8,098 nucleotides of DNA from F23-B02 sp045642545 (GCA_045642545.1 JAZUJB010000070.1:1-8098); one strand, 5' to 3'; counted from the first letter of the stretch, positions 1-6,883 are shown. The notes: a model not told the origin generated them from the sequence alone. Numbers and translations are program-made.

Positions 1-3000
1 GTCTTGCCGTTTTCGAAGCTTGACTTCTGTACCCAGCCTTCGCCGCCGGTCTGACCATAGGGGTCGCCCGTGCCTGTCCAGCGATGAATGTCTGAATCAT
101 AGCCGTCTACTGCAATTTCGCGGATCGAGTAGTCAATTACGCTGCCGTCAGCACTGTACTTGGGAAGGTCGTTCCACATATGGTACCAGCTGTTGCCTGC
201 ATTCAGCGTTGCATAGCGTCCGGTTGTTTCGCCGTTTGCCAGCAGCTCAACTTCAACGAAGCCCTCCGTTCCGCCGTTCCATTTCTTAATCACGGAGAAC
301 GAGGTAGGCTCAGTGTTCTTAAACTGCAGTCTGCCGTTTTTAACGCTCAGGAAGTAATCACTGCCGTCAATGGCGGGGCTGCCGTTAAGGTCAACGGTGA
401 AGGCCTTTGCCTCTGTTACGAGTGCATATCCCTCAGGAGCCTTGATTTCCTTCAGATAATAGGTCTTGCCGACCACCAGGTCATTGATTGTCAGCTTGCC
501 GTTTTCGTTGGTTTCGTAGGTTCCTACAAGAGATGTAAGAGCTTCATCCTCATACAGCTCAAAACGAGCTGTATCCGTTGTTATCGGGTTGCCGTTTCCG
601 TCAACCTTATCAAGACCGATTTCAACAACAATATCCTTTGTTGCGTCGAACACCAGCTTACCGTTGTTGCCGAGGCGTTCGGAAACATGGTTTGCATCAC
701 AGGTCGTGTCATACAGCCATGCATAATCCTCGGTGTCTGTGGTGTTTTCGGGCTTGTCCAGGGTATCCTTATTGTAGTGATCGCCTTTGTAATAAGGATT
801 CTTTGTTGTGGGCTGGAAACTGGAGTTTGCGTAAACTCCGTTCTCCCATGCGTTAGTGTAATAGGTCAGCGATTCGCCGCCGTTTTCCCTCAGTGCTGCA
901 ATTTCCTGCTCGGCCTCATCTGTCAAACCGACCTGATAAATCAATCGCACGGGCAGCTCCTCGTAGTAGAACAGAGGATTGCCGTCAATATCCAAATCCG
1001 CCAGATATACCGGCATCTCAGCGTCATTGACAAACAGACGCACTGTCTGAACTCCGTTGACCGTTTCGACCTCTGCATAAATCTTGCTCAGGTCAACCTC
1101 TCTGTGGCTGTACTCGTCTACATAGGTTCCTTCGTAATGGTAAATCTTACTGTTGCCTTCAACTGTCGGCTCACCGACGGGCGAGTAGTTTACTCCGCCG
1201 TAGCGCAGGATAGGAGCACTCTTAATCTCCATACCGTCGCCGATTGTATCGGAGATTGCCGCCGCCTCGTTGTTTCTCAGCAGGAAGCCATAGACCGTAA
1301 GGTCGTTGCTGAAGTTGATTGCATCGGCAAATGCATCTCGCAGTGCATCAACGGATGCCTGAGTCGTGAAGAATGCGCCATCGGCATAATTATAGCCTGA
1401 GCTGTAATACGGGTCGGTAATTACTTTCGCATTATTGCTTGTACGACCGGGAACACCGTACGCTCTCTCTGATGAGCCGTTGTCGTTATAGTAGCTTACG
1501 GTAACCGTTGCGTTGTTGTACTGATTGTTAAGCAGCTTGTAGAGCATATGGCAGGTTACATCGCTGTAGCCGCTTATATTTCTTTCAGTTCTGTTCGTAA
1601 TTATCGGTGAGTCCGTCTGCGCATTGGTGCAGTTTGCAAGTGCCGAAATGTTCGCCCTTGTAGGATTAAGAACGGCACGCTTGTAGTCATCACCGGTAAC
1701 AGACAGGGAATAGCTGTTGGAGCCGGACTGATACATACCGATACCGACACTGTAGAAGAATGCATCGGTGTTGTAGTGCTTTGCTATTGCATTCTTATAG
1801 TACTGGGCAGAAAGGATTGTGTAGTAACCCATAATGCCCTTGTTATTATTCTCGGCTACGTCAATGCGGGTGTTATTGCTGTTGTAGCCGCTGTTGCCGT
1901 TACCGTAGATATTGCTTGCATTCAGTACATTGCTGTACTCATGCGTACAGTAGGTCGGGTCGCCGTCGGAAAGCAGAATAATGATAGGTCTGCGGGTTAC
2001 CGTGTAAGCCGCGCTTATCTCACGGCCGTCAATTTCCTTGGTAACAATTCCGGAAACGGTGGTGTCCGTTACATCGAAGAATTCCTGAGCACCGGTTGCA
2101 ATGCCGTGCTGCGTGTAAGTGCCCCACCAGCCGGTGAAGGAGCCTCTGTACATTTCACCGTCCGTGCGCCTTACGGAGCTTGCCGGTGTCAGCGTCAGAT
2201 TATCCTTGGTAACATTTCCGCTGATGTTGTATTTTCCTTCTTCAAAGAAGATGTCGTTATCGGCAGTATAATGTCCGAGCTCGAGGAGCTTATGTCCGCC
2301 GCCGGAGAAGCTGACAACGCCGACACGGTTATCTTCATTCTGGTCCATAATGACCTTCATGATATCGTTCAGCGCCTCAACCATGACATTGGCACTGGTT
2401 GTGTTGTCAAACTTGGTGTCAACCATACTGCCCGAGGTATCGAGCACGAAGACAACATCAAGGGGAACCTTGATATCAAGCTCATCTGTCAGCGCATAGG
2501 ACTGACCCAAGGCGGAAAGCGTTACGCCGAAGGTGTTGGGCTCGTAGCTTGAGAAGGCATCGTAATCATCGTGTCCATAGATTACGGATTTATCGGTGAG
2601 TACCTTACCGTCATCCTTCTTTACACCATTAAACCAGCTTTCAAGCTGAGAGGTGGAGGGGTCGGACCAGTATTCGCCGGCTACACCGGAAGCAGCGGTG
2701 TTGCCGTGCTTGCCGCCGGATACACTGACATATGCGGGATATTCGGGCTTTGTTGCGCCCTGATTGCCGCTGCCGCCGGATTCGGGCGTTCCGCCGGACC
2801 CGCCGCCGCCGCCGTCATCATCAGTGTACATCTTATATATGGTCATCGGCGTGTAGCTGCTCGTATTGTTTGTAAACGATGTGCCGTTATATATAAGATA
2901 ATAGGTGGTGCTTCTCAGCCATGATGTTGATGTTGAGTAAATTTCCCAACCGGAATAATCGGTGCTGTTCTGGTTGTATCTGAATTTGTTTGCTGTTGAG

Positions 3001-3818
3001 TTGCTGCCGGAGATGACCGTGCTGTTATTCAGGCGTAGGTAATTGCCTGTATTAACATTCTGAAGAGTGCCGCTGCCGTTTGAGCTTATCTTCCACCAGT
3101 ATGTATCACCGAGCTCAGTCGTGTAATAGCCGGGCTTGTCCTCGCTGGGTGTCATATTGGCCTTGGCGCTTGTTGTGGTGCCCGAGCCGCTCAGTGCAAC
3201 ATCTTGTTCGCTTGTCGTAATAATATAAACACCGTTTTTGGTAAGGTCGTCGGTGTCGGTTATCGGTTTCCAGTAGGTCTGCTCAGAGCTGCCTGCGGGC
3301 GCTGCGGCAAGAGCCTTTAATGCGCCGAGCTTTCTGACGGGTGCTTTGCAATCTGCCGTGTGGGTGTGCTCGGGAATTGTGCAGACGAGCTCACCGTCGG
3401 CATCGTAGCAGCTGTCAGAGTGCGTATGCTCTGTCATATTGCAGATATACGGATTCGGGTCTGCCGCTTCGGCATCGTAGCAGTCTGCCGTGTGGGTGTG
3501 CTCGGGAATTTCGCACACAAGCTGCTCTTCATAATGGCCGCTTGTTTCGTAGCATTCCGCCGTATGCTCATGCTCCTGCGAGCAAATAAGCGTCGCGGCA
3601 TCTTCAACATATACAGCCTCGTAGCATTCTTCAGTATGAGTATGTTCTTCCAGCTCACAAACAAGGTTTCCCTCCATGGTGATTGCAGGCAGTATGAGTG
3701 CATAAGTTGTGAAGAACACAACAACAGCCGCAAGGCCTATCACAATTCGAAGCCATAGCTGTCTTTTCTTATAGCTGCCGAAAACGGCACCTGCATTACC
3801 AGAAACCATGTTTGCCAC
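1..3818 (-). CDS. Large VWA / SpaA / Cna_B surface adhesin, C-terminus outside the window
   Basis: Open from the GTG at 3818 to the left edge: 1272 complete codons, no stop, C-terminus missing. Order seen: basic N-terminus and one hydrophobic segment (about 21-47) ending in YALILPAIT; five Cys/His repeats (54-157); a beta-rich region about 175-332 that resembles a ricin-type fold (weak); a Gly/Ser linker about 335-355; a VWA domain from about 455 with the metal-site motif D460-T-S-G-S464 and the later SDGDP (D618); a SpaA-like domain about 1053-1160 with putative isopeptide residues K1071 and E1124 (in LKEIKAPEGY); and a Cna_B-like domain from about 1168 with K1178 or K1179 and E1234. In known families this combination belongs to pilus-tip or sortase-anchored adhesins; binding to host or matrix is inferred. 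The ligand is unknown and no LPXTG motif is visible because the end is cut off. GTG is chosen over the ATG at 3809 because of ribosome-site spacing. It is the last visible gene of a three-gene operon, 35 bases after the signal peptidase. Confidence 0.93.
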   Translation of the reverse strand, partial: MANMVSGNAGAVFGSYKKRQLWLRIVIGLAAVVVFFTTYALILPAITMEGNLVCELEEHTHTEECYEAVYVEDAATLICSQEHEHTAECYETSGHYEEQLVCEIPEHTHTADCYDAEAADPNPYICNMTEHTHSDSCYDADGELVCTIPEHTHTADCKAPVRKLGALKALAAAPAGSSEQTYWKPITDTDDLTKNGVYIITTSEQDVALSGSGTTTSAKANMTPSEDKPGYYTTELGDTYWWKISSNGSGTLQNVNTGNYLRLNNSTVISGSNSTANKFRYNQNSTDYSGWEIYSTSTSWLRSTTYYLIYNGTSFTNNTSSYTPMTIYKMYTDDDGGGGGSGGTPESGGSGNQGATKPEYPAYVSVSGGKHGNTAASGVAGEYWSDPSTSQLESWFNGVKKDDGKVLTDKSVIYGHDDYDAFSSYEPNTFGVTLSALGQSYALTDELDIKVPLDVVFVLDTSGSMVDTKFDNTTSANVMVEALNDIMKVIMDQNEDNRVGVVSFSGGGHKLLELGHYTADNDIFFEEGKYNISGNVTKDNLTLTPASSVRRTDGEMYRGSFTGWWGTYTQHGIATGAQEFFDVTDTTVSGIVTKEIDGREISAAYTVTRRPIIILLSDGDPTYCTHEYSNVLNASNIYGNGNSGYNSNNTRIDVAENNNKGIMGYYTILSAQYYKNAIAKHYNTDAFFYSVGIGMYQSGSNSYSLSVTGDDYKRAVLNPTRANISALANCTNAQTDSPIITNRTERNISGYSDVTCHMLYKLLNNQYNNATVTVSYYNDNGSSERAYGVPGRTSNNAKVITDPYYSSGYNYADGAFFTTQASVDALRDAFADAINFSNDLTVYGFLLRNNEAAAISDTIGDGMEIKSAPILRYGGVNYSPVGEPTVEGNSKIYHYEGTYVDEYSHREVDLSKIYAEVETVNGVQTVRLFVNDAEMPVYLADLDIDGNPLFYYEELPVRLIYQVGLTDEAEQEIAALRENGGESLTYYTNAWENGVYANSSFQPTTKNPYYKGDHYNKDTLDKPENTTDTEDYAWLYDTTCDANHVSERLGNNGKLVFDATKDIVVEIGLDKVDGNGNPITTDTARFELYEDEALTSLVGTYETNENGKLTINDLVVGKTYYLKEIKAPEGYALVTEAKAFTVDLNGSPAIDGSDYFLSVKNGRLQFKNTEPTSFSVIKKWNGGTEGFVEVELLANGETTGRYATLNAGNSWYHMWNDLPKYSADGSVIDYSIREIAVDGYDSDIHRWTGTGDPYGQTGGEGWVQKSSFENGK
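3348..3659 (-). repeat. Five Cys-X(3-4)-His-X-His-X3-Cys protein repeats in the adhesin
   Basis: This part of the adhesin gene encodes five copies of a short motif: C54/H59/H61/C65, C79/H83/H85/C89, C102/H107/H109/C113, C126/H131/H133/C137 and C146/H151/H153/C157. Four have four residues between the first Cys and first His; the second copy has three. The core is usually EHTHT-x-x-CY. The repeats directly follow the membrane segment. Similar Cys/His repeats after a YALILPAIT segment are, as I recall, common in clostridial surface proteins, but their function is not settled to my knowledge. Each unit has the two Cys and two His needed for metal binding; that role is inferred. Copies 3 and 5 share almost the same bases (gagcacacccacacggcaga), which suggests duplication. 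Confidence 0.85.
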
Positions 3819-3826
3819 TGAGAACA

Positions 3827-3833
3827 CCTCCTT
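3827..3833 (-). promoter_or_regulatory. Ribosome binding site that sets the GTG start of the adhesin
   Basis: The minus strand reads AAGGAGG here, a near-perfect anti-16S match. It is 8 bases from the GTG at 3818, but 17 bases from the in-frame ATG at 3809. The GTG is therefore the better start, adding three residues (V/M-A-N) before that Met. Confidence 0.85.
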
Positions 3834-3853
3834 ACATTTAATTTAACGAATTT

Positions 3854-4447
3854 CTATTTTTCTATAAATCCGAAGTCCTCAAAGGGCCATACTCGGAAAA
3901 CTATCTGTCCGACCACATCTTCGGTTTTTATGCAGCCTACCGATGTGTTTCGGCTGTCAACCGAGGTTTTGCGGTGGTCGCCCATAACAAATATCGTGTT
4001 GTCTGGGACCTGATACGGAAGCTTTATATCCGTCTGCCCGATATCCCTTTCATAAACATACGGCTCGTCCAGCTTCTTTCCGTCAACATACACATAGCCG
4101 TCATCATCAATGTCTACCCATTGATACTCGGTGGCGATACATCTTTTAACAAGCACCTTATTGCCGTAATACACGCCGACAACATCGCCCTGCTTAATGT
4201 GTGAGCCGCCGCCCTTTACGGAGACAACAATCTCTCCCTCGTTCAAAGTCGGCTCCATTGAGCTGCCGTATATGCGCAGAACAGGGAGAAAAATAACCGC
4301 AGTCAATACTGCACACGCCGCAACAACGATTAAGGTATATATGGTGCTGCGCATCAGTTTGCGGAAACGCGAATTGTGCTTTACGCGCTTCAACTCTCGC
4401 TTGAGCTGCTCCTTGTCAGGCAATTCGTAGTTTTTGCTTTTACCCAT
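3854..4447 (-). CDS. Type I signal peptidase, probably dedicated to the neighbouring surface protein
   Basis: This 197-residue membrane enzyme should cleave signal peptides from exported proteins on the outer face of the membrane. The sequence shows a charged cytoplasmic N-terminus (1-34), one hydrophobic segment (about 35-57), then the catalytic-serine box GSSMEPTL with S63, the lysine box LVKRCIA with K101, and the late box GDHRKTSVDSR (156-166). Together they give the Ser/Lys dyad of family S26. The usual GDNR is GDHR here, a mild variant. One N-terminal membrane span and the short length fit Gram-positive SipS-type enzymes better than E. coli LepB. The gene sits 55 bases after the coiled-coil gene and 35 bases before the adhesin, so co-transcription is likely. 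Pilus loci of Gram-positives often carry their own signal peptidase-like gene, which supports an assembly role by inference. A GAGGG sits 4 bases before the ATG. Confidence 0.95.
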   Translation of the reverse strand: MGKSKNYELPDKEQLKRELKRVKHNSRFRKLMRSTIYTLIVVAACAVLTAVIFLPVLRIYGSSMEPTLNEGEIVVSVKGGGSHIKQGDVVGVYYGNKVLVKRCIATEYQWVDIDDDGYVYVDGKKLDEPYVYERDIGQTDIKLPYQVPDNTIFVMGDHRKTSVDSRNTSVGCIKTEDVVGQIVFRVWPFEDFGFIEK

Positions 4448-4502
4448 TTTACCCTCGTTGAGATTAACTCATCGTGTCTGTCGATTTTAGAGGCTTTGCT
4501 TT

Positions 4503-4961
4503 TTATTTGGAAATATTGGGTCTGCCGCCGAAGCTAAGCAGCTCACGCAGTCCCTTGTGCTCACTGTAGAAGCTTTCAAGTCTAGAAGATACATCTGCCC
4601 AATAGCTCTCTGCTCTTATCTTGGCTTCTGCTTCTCTGCTTGCTGCCTTCTCCTCAGCCGCAGCAATCGTCTCAGCTGCGCGCTGCTCGGCATCAGCCTG
4701 CATTCTCTCGCAATAGAACTCGGTATTGCGAATGTTCTCAAGGTACTGATCCGCGGCAGCCTGAGCTGCTTCAAAAACACCATTCAGATGTAAAACCGCA
4801 TCTGCAAGTGAGCCGGCATTATTTATTTTAATTTGTCTGGAATTGAGTTCTTCTTTTGCAGCTTCAAGCTCTGCCTTCAGTCTTTCGTTCTCTTCAAGCT
4901 CGTCAAGCAGCATTTCCAGTAATTCAGTTCGTCCAAGCCGCTTAAGTTCCTTGTCCGTCAT
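4503..4961 (-). CDS. Small coiled-coil protein of unknown function, first gene of the surface operon
   Basis: 152 residues, almost wholly helical in character and without signal peptide or membrane segment, so probably cytoplasmic. Residues 1-43 form a Leu/Glu/Lys-rich helix beginning MTDKELKRLGRTELLEMLL. Residues 46-78 form a second helix with the stretch LNGVFEAAQAAADQYLENI. Residues 80-130 are an Ala/Glu/Arg-rich coiled coil, ending in a short Gly/Pro tail. I recognise similar proteins from memory as companions of signal peptidases in clostridial surface loci, sometimes with unreliable names such as DNA repair protein; no enzymatic motif is present. A DivIVA-like or scaffold role (polar placement of secretion) is possible but unproven. 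AGGAG lies 9 bases before the ATG. The gene is the first after the predicted leftward promoter at 5084-5112, with a leader of roughly 115 bases. Confidence 0.88.
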   Translation of the reverse strand: MTDKELKRLGRTELLEMLLDELEENERLKAELEAAKEELNSRQIKINNAGSLADAVLHLNGVFEAAQAAADQYLENIRNTEFYCERMQADAEQRAAETIAAAEEKAASREAEAKIRAESYWADVSSRLESFYSEHKGLRELLSFGGRPNISK

Positions 4962-5002
4962 ACCGTCTCACTCCTATTGTTGATTCCTTAATATATATAT
5001 GT

Positions 5003-5020
5003 GTTAAACAATTATTTAAC
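5003..5020. promoter_or_regulatory. 18-base AT-rich dyad in the operon leader, possible operator
   Basis: The bases gttaaacaattatttaac form a dyad that is perfect except for one mismatched pair (C5009/A5014). It lies in the predicted leader of the leftward operon, about 42 bases upstream of the coiled-coil start. The size and symmetry suit a dimeric regulator, but in such AT-rich DNA chance is a fair alternative. Confidence 0.35.
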
Positions 5021-5039
5021 TATTTTCTGCCATACTCAC

Positions 5040-5082
5040 CAAACGCTGCATCCGGGCGTTTCGGCTTAAGATGCAGCGTTTG
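5040..5082 (-). promoter_or_regulatory. Perfect 13-bp inverted repeat at the predicted transcript start of the surface operon
   Basis: Arms caaacgctgcatc (5040-5052) and gatgcagcgtttg (5070-5082) are perfectly complementary around a 17-base loop. No T-run follows on either strand, so it is not a typical terminator. It begins 1 base past the -10 box of the leftward promoter, so it could be an operator covering the start site, or a hairpin at the very 5' end of the mRNA that protects it or controls it. The loop contains a further CCG/CGG pairing. I could not match it to a known riboswitch class. Confidence 0.7.
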
Positions 5083-5083
5083 T

Positions 5084-5112
5084 AATATAGTTCAAAATTT
5101 TAAAATACTCAA
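5084..5112 (-). promoter_or_regulatory. SigA-type promoter of the coiled-coil / signal peptidase / adhesin operon
   Basis: On the minus strand TTGAGT (5112-5107) is followed after 17 bases by TATATT (5089-5084). Both hexamers are one or two bases from consensus and the spacer is optimal. The predicted start, about 7 bases beyond the -10 box, is near 5077, which gives a leader of about 115 bases before the ATG at 4961. The start falls inside the inverted repeat at 5040-5082. Confidence 0.65.
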
Positions 5113-5231
5113 AAAATTTTAACGAACTTTAATAAAGAATATTCAATTAGTTTAAGTAAACGTGCTTTTTTGGGTTGAGAGTCTGCTACAGCTTATCATC
5201 ATTATTCTATATTTGCAAGTCGCAAATTTCT

Positions 5232-5264
5232 CAATTTTCGACAAATCTCGCTTGTCGAAAATTG
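5232..5264. repeat. Perfect 13-bp inverted repeat with 7-base loop
   Basis: Arms caattttcgacaa (5232-5244) and ttgtcgaaaattg (5252-5264) pair perfectly around atctcgc. There is no T-tract beyond either arm, so termination is doubtful. It lies 6 bases upstream of the promoter-like pair at 5271-5299, a position typical of a regulator site. The arms share no sequence with the other inverted repeat at 5040-5082. Confidence 0.7.
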
Positions 5265-5270
5265 TACAGT

Positions 5271-5299
5271 TTGCACAACCGCAATTCAAGGTTTATATA
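5271..5299 (+). promoter_or_regulatory. Orphan rightward promoter-like sequence
   Basis: TTGCAC (5271-5276), a 17-base spacer and TATATA (5294-5299) make a plausible SigA promoter. No gene begins within 400 bases downstream, so it would drive either a small RNA through the inverted-repeat cluster at 5436-5632 or a long leader for the gene at 5722. AT-rich DNA yields such matches by chance, hence the modest confidence. Confidence 0.35.
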
Positions 5300-5435
5300 G
5301 GCACTTTTGCTTTGTTTTTACATTTTTGTTTATTCTGTATAAACGTATTTTGCACCGCAAAAATTTTGCAATTTACCGATATGGCGGCGAAGCACTTTTC
5401 TATATTATTGTAATTGCTTTGTAATCATTATTTGG

Positions 5436-5632
5436 GGTTGTTTTTTAGCTCAGCTCGAACAAACGCGGTTGTATCTCGCTTTACCAGACGATGTCAAAAA
5501 ACAACCGTTCAAGGCAAGCCCACAAGCACTGAATTCATAGTAATGATGCCGACCGCCTTTCCCTTCACAAAAAGCAGAAAGGCGGATAACAGCTTCAAAG
5601 CGCCAAAGCCTCTCCCTTTGGTCGGGAGAGGC
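5436..5632. repeat. Cluster of three inverted repeats, candidate small interspersed element or structured RNA
   Basis: Three perfect inverted repeats lie in about 200 bases. One has arms ggttgtttttt (5436-5446) and aaaaaacaacc (5496-5506) around 49 bases. The second has arms ccgcctttc (5553-5561) and gaaaggcgg (5577-5585). The third has arms gcctctccc (5608-5616) and gggagaggc (5624-5632) with a 7-base loop. The base composition differs from the AT-rich DNA to the left. The GC-rich hairpin resembles short repeats that I recall as scattered between genes in Oscillospiraceae genomes, but copy number cannot be judged from one window. Neither strand has a convincing gene. It may be a MITE-like element, a decayed gene fragment or a non-coding RNA. 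Confidence 0.5.
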
Positions 5633-5660
5633 CTTCCGTTTTCCGAACACTCCGCGTATG

Positions 5661-5689
5661 TTGAACGATTGAAAAAAGTGTGATATACT
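5661..5689 (+). promoter_or_regulatory. Extended -10 SigA promoter of the rightward secreted-protein genes
   Basis: TTGAAC (5661-5666), exactly 17 bases, then TATACT (5684-5689), preceded by TG at 5681-5682 to give an extended -10 (TGaTATACT). The predicted start is near 5696, leaving a leader of about 26 bases before the ATG at 5722. This is the best promoter in the window. Confidence 0.8.
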
Positions 5690-5721
5690 GAGGCTTACAA
5701 CATAATTACAGAGAGATATTT

Positions 5722-6858
5722 ATGAAAAGATTATTGAGCCTTCTGCTCGTATTGTGTCTTATATGCACCGCATTGCCGACGGCATTTGCGCAGGGCGAGG
5801 ACACCGAGGAGACACACACCTACCGCATAAACGGTCACGATGTCCGCTTTGACGACACCACCTCAAAGCCGGGCGAGTGCCTTGCATACGCGCTGGATAT
5901 CTACAATATAATATGGGGGAGCGAGTTTTCCACCCGCAGAGACGCCGACGATAACTATCTGCGCGATTACGATGTTTCCGAGCTTACGCTGACCGAGGAG
6001 CATTTGAAGGAATATGTGTCGATGGCGGCGCTCGGCTCGTGCATAAGAGTGTGCCACCGCGCCGAGGTCAACAGCCACGATGTCAAGGGCCACAGTCAGA
6101 TTATTGTCGGCAAGGACGAAAACGGCTTCACGGTTTTAGAGGGCGGACTTGCCGCCGCACCGCACTGCCGCGAGCATTACTACACATGGCACGAGTTTGT
6201 CAGCACCCGCTGGCTCGGCGGCACCTATGAGTACATCAAGTACATTAAATGCCCGAACACGCCTTCGCATTCCGAGGTCTGCGATTTTAACGGAGAATTT
6301 ACCGTAACATGCCCGTCAAAGTCTGTTATGGCGGAGCCGTGGGACTCCTCCGTGCAGGTGCGTGTAGCTCAGAGCGGCATCAAAGTCAAGGTTGTCGGCT
6401 ATGTCTACAATTCGTTTGACACGCTGTGGTATGTTACCGACAAGGGCGATTACATTTCCGCGCCCTATCTGCGCGCGGACGCTTATGAGCCTCAGCTTCC
6501 GTCGGGCTGCTGCCGTGCAGAGCTTAAGGTGGACTGCGTATCAAAGCCCGTGCTTGCAGGTATGAACCATTCCGCCGCAACCGAGGGAATGTATTTTGAG
6601 GATGATATTATCACCATAGCAGGCTATGCGTATGACCAAAAGGGCAATCTGTGGCTCGTAACCGATGAGGGCTTTTTCATCGGCACGGGCAGTCTGTCCG
6701 CACTGACCGAGGCCGACCTTGAGGCGCTCGAGCAGGTCGGCATCACCGCTATTGCGCTCGAGCAGGACGACGGCATAACGCTCGGCGAGCAGCTGCTCGG
6801 CATCTACAACGGCCTGAGCTATCTTGTGGCAAAATATATTGAGTTCGTTTTTGACTAA
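5722..6858 (+). CDS. Secreted protein with a papain-fold-like Cys/His region and two SH3-like modules
   Basis: 378 residues. Residues 1-23 are a classic signal peptide with cleavage likely after AFA (23/24). About 34-175 resembles a clan CA cysteine peptidase or CHAP/NlpC-like fold: a Cys in KPGECLAYALDIYN (C53) at the start of a helix, then GHSQIIV (H123), followed by ENGFTVLEGG (E139), the usual Cys, His, acidic/polar order. This assignment is from pattern only. Two SH3-like modules follow, about 191-251 and 265-325, with matching cores GYVYNSFDTLWYVTDKG and GYAYDQKGNLWLVTDEG exactly 75 residues apart. The tail (326-378) is an acidic region and an amphipathic helix. There are unusually many cysteines after the signal peptide (C53, C106, C110, C148, C176, C186, C196, C262, C263, C271). 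A role in cutting or binding cell wall or protein outside the cell is inferred. The ribosome site is weak (GAGAGA, 5711-5716). It leads a probable two-gene operon. Confidence 0.88.
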   Translation: MKRLLSLLLVLCLICTALPTAFAQGEDTEETHTYRINGHDVRFDDTTSKPGECLAYALDIYNIIWGSEFSTRRDADDNYLRDYDVSELTLTEEHLKEYVSMAALGSCIRVCHRAEVNSHDVKGHSQIIVGKDENGFTVLEGGLAAAPHCREHYYTWHEFVSTRWLGGTYEYIKYIKCPNTPSHSEVCDFNGEFTVTCPSKSVMAEPWDSSVQVRVAQSGIKVKVVGYVYNSFDTLWYVTDKGDYISAPYLRADAYEPQLPSGCCRAELKVDCVSKPVLAGMNHSAATEGMYFEDDIITIAGYAYDQKGNLWLVTDEGFFIGTGSLSALTEADLEALEQVGITAIALEQDDGITLGEQLLGIYNGLSYLVAKYIEFVFD

Positions 6859-6883
6859 TATATATAAGTAAGGAGAATGTGGT

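Larger units (their letters stand above)
4962..5721. other. Divergent intergenic region, AT-rich and palindrome-rich
   Basis: These 760 bases separate the two divergent gene sets. About 4985-5430 is much richer in A/T than the flanking genes; about 5450-5660 returns to a more gene-like composition. It holds a leftward promoter with an inverted repeat at its start site, an 18-base dyad in the leader, a second 13-bp inverted repeat, an orphan rightward promoter-like pair, a cluster of inverted repeats, and the rightward promoter for the gene at 5722. A short near-palindrome, gcaaaaattttgc, is at 5357-5369. Short open frames here (for example 5162-5413 and 5414-5683) have no ribosome site or recognisable protein character, so I see no gene. 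Confidence 0.75.

Noticed and set aside
180..1400. A 406-codon open frame on the plus strand
   Set aside because: It lies wholly opposite the adhesin gene, has no ribosome site and encodes an unlikely Cys/Val/Ile-rich protein; the minus-strand frame has clear domains. The long opening is a by-product of codon bias.
1776..2924. Plus-strand open frames of 258 and 117 codons
   Set aside because: Both are antisense to the VWA and linker part of the adhesin and show no protein family features.
3434..3733. Minus-strand frame of 99 codons within the adhesin
   Set aside because: It is out of frame with the real protein, which carries the regular Cys/His repeats in this interval, and it lacks a ribosome site.
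5608..5640. Rho-independent terminator
   Set aside because: The GC-rich hairpin is good but neither strand has a proper T-run after it, and no gene ends just upstream on either strand.
5450..5650. Minus-strand 66-codon frame across the inverted repeats
   Set aside because: No ribosome site and no plausible protein features; more likely translation of a non-coding repeat.
5162..5683. Plus-strand frames of 83 and 89 codons in the intergenic region
   Set aside because: No ribosome site or recognisable domains; the second crosses the inverted-repeat cluster, and the first is low-complexity AT-rich DNA.
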